Shown one piece after another: positions 63,045 through 64,000 of a DNA stretch of 64,000 bases. Under the pieces are notes generated by a model that saw only the letters and a program-made list of their open reading frames with translations, searched no databases and had not been told where the DNA came from. This DNA is from Prosapia bicincta (Eukaryota; Arthropoda; Insecta; Hemiptera; Cercopidae), in contig JBAIZL010000002.1 in assembly GCA_036971475.1 (NCBI GenBank), forward strand, positions 333,814,320-333,878,319, read 5' to 3'. The translations under genes were made by a program, and so were the position numbers. The first letter of the stretch is position 1. Each line of letters begins with the position of its first letter.

Positions 63045-64000
63045 CTAGCCGCCCCACGACGCCTTAGGCCAACCGCTAGCCATTCAATCGATACTAAAGC
63101 TCAACCTCGTTCTTTGTCATGCAACATTACCTCGTCTCTCGCCCTGTTGGGTACCGCACAAGTCGTCCTACAGGACCATTATGGTCAACCTCGTTTTCTA
63201 AGAGCTATTATCGACCCCGGCAGTCAGATATCTGCCATTACGAAACAAGCTAGCGATATGTTGAGCCTGCCTACTCGGAGATCGAACCTGTCTTTGATTG
63301 GCGTCGCTGCCAAGTCTACACGTATTCACGAATACGTAACTTTAATTTTATTTTCACGACATGACGCGGGCGTCATGCTGACTACGGAAGCCGCTGTGCT
63401 CAACCATATAACTGACCCGCTGCCAGCTGATAAATTATCCTCTGCTTTAAGCGCTCAATATCAGCACTTACCGTTAGCTGATCCTCAGTTCGACTTACCT
63501 GCCCCTGTTGACATTATACTGGGCGCCGATGTCTTCACGCAAATAATTATCAACGGGCCTCGTACCATCATTCATGGCCAACCATCGGCACTTAACACAC
63601 TTTTAGGTTGGGTCATTATGGGATCTGTACCTTACAGTACGCCACAACAACCACGCGTGTTTATCACCTCGCTCAAGTCTATCGACGAAAACATGCGACG
63701 ATTTTGGGAAGTCGAAGAGGTAAACGAGACTAACTTGTTGAGCCCTGATGAGCAGCTCTGCGAAAATTTATTTGCCACCACTACTGAACGTGACGCCACT
63801 GGGAGATATGTCGTAGCTTTGCCTTTTAAACCTGACGCCGTCGAACTTAAGTCAAACCGTAATGTCGCTCTTGCTAGTTATCATGCTTTGGAACGCCGTC
63901 TGAGCCGACAACCGGATGTCTCACGACAATATCATCAGTTCATGAAAGAATATATGACTTTAGGTCATATGTACCCTGCCGTTAAGCCTTCGAATTATTT
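63045..64000 (+). CDS. BEL element 2 Pol start (protease and beyond), by readthrough
   Basis: In exactly the same frame as gag and open to the window end. It has no obvious early ATG of its own. DUF1758-type aspartic protease: LRAIIDPGSQISAITKQ (active-site Asp at codon 537 counted through the stop), VDIILGADVF and LNTLLGWVIMGSV (retropepsin flap and C-terminal region). Then FWEVEEVNETNLLSPDEQLC, the segment leading into BEL-type RT. RT itself is beyond the window. The stop-only separation suggests readthrough expression; the alternative is a simple nonsense mutation. Confidence 0.88.

Larger units (their letters stand above)
60215..64000 (+). mobile_element. BEL/Pao LTR retrotransposon 2, 5' part
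   Basis: 5' LTR 60215-about 60986, PBS near 60990, gag from 61605, and the start of pol to the window edge. Its proteins align closely with BEL element 1 in order and motif, but nucleotides differ widely, so it is a different family of the same lineage. Coding is intact except one UGA between gag and protease. It lies in ZCCHC4 intron 3, sense to the gene. The 3' LTR and target duplication are outside the window. Confidence 0.9.

Noticed and set aside
1..64000. tRNA or rRNA genes
   Set aside because: No cloverleaf with A/B boxes or rRNA-like sequence was recognised; a covariance-model scan would be decisive.

Overview
This is an AT-rich metazoan nuclear window, most likely from an arthropod and plausibly an insect. 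Host genes are split by long introns, BEL/Pao and Penelope-like retroelements are present, and repeats are dense. The species cannot be fixed from sequence alone. Four conserved host genes are recognised by their proteins and by matching splice phases: (1) chibby (cby), minus strand, 3 coding exons, 16942-25053, 128 aa; (2) Elongator subunit Elp6, plus strand, one intact exon, 26810-27586, 258 aa; (3) the KEOPS kinase Prpk/TP53RK/Bud32, minus strand, 2 exons, 32886-43969, 224 aa; (4) the rRNA m6A methyltransferase ZCCHC4, plus strand, first three coding exons at 44176, 55716 and 59015, running off the right edge. Prpk and ZCCHC4 are divergent, with only 206 bp between start codons. A short unrecognised minus-strand candidate exon lies at 2842-3024. 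Three of the four genes act in RNA modification (mcm5U34 and t6A37 in tRNA, m6A in rRNA); cby acts in Wnt/cilia biology.

Layout. 1-12.6 kb: intergenic repeats, including palindromic MITEs, a Tigger/pogo MITE, AT microsatellites, and a decayed Tigger transposase of which a 76-bp coding piece has expanded into about 16 tandem copies (8677-9890). 12.66-14.87 kb: a 5'-truncated LINE with reverse transcriptase and RNase H, flanked by a 12-bp target duplication. 16.9-25.1 kb: cby, whose introns hold a LINE ORF1/endonuclease fragment, a homogeneous 78-bp minisatellite, a Tigger relic and foldback elements. 26.8-27.6 kb: Elp6. 28-32.8 kb: sparse, with one 735-bp terminal-inverted-repeat element. 32.9-44 kb: Prpk, whose 10.4-kb intron holds a piggyBac deletion derivative, Penelope-like fragments, foldback copies and a Tigger derivative. 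44.2-64 kb: ZCCHC4. Its first intron holds a Merlin-like relic, a Penelope-like relic split by a foldback element, and a second Penelope-like element split by a BEL/Pao retrotransposon (49580-55131) with apparently identical LTRs but no reverse transcriptase. A second BEL/Pao element (from 60215) lies further on and runs off the window.

The most interesting signals are: the second BEL element's gag and pol, in one frame and separated by a single UGA in a UGA-CUA-G context known for translational readthrough; the apparently recent mobilisation of a BEL element lacking RT; a foldback family with near-perfect palindromic arms, 11-12 bp target duplications and a one-sided tail; the transposase-derived 76-bp array with a four-unit higher-order period; and three 18-bp palindromes at exact 44-bp spacing inside a piggyBac end.
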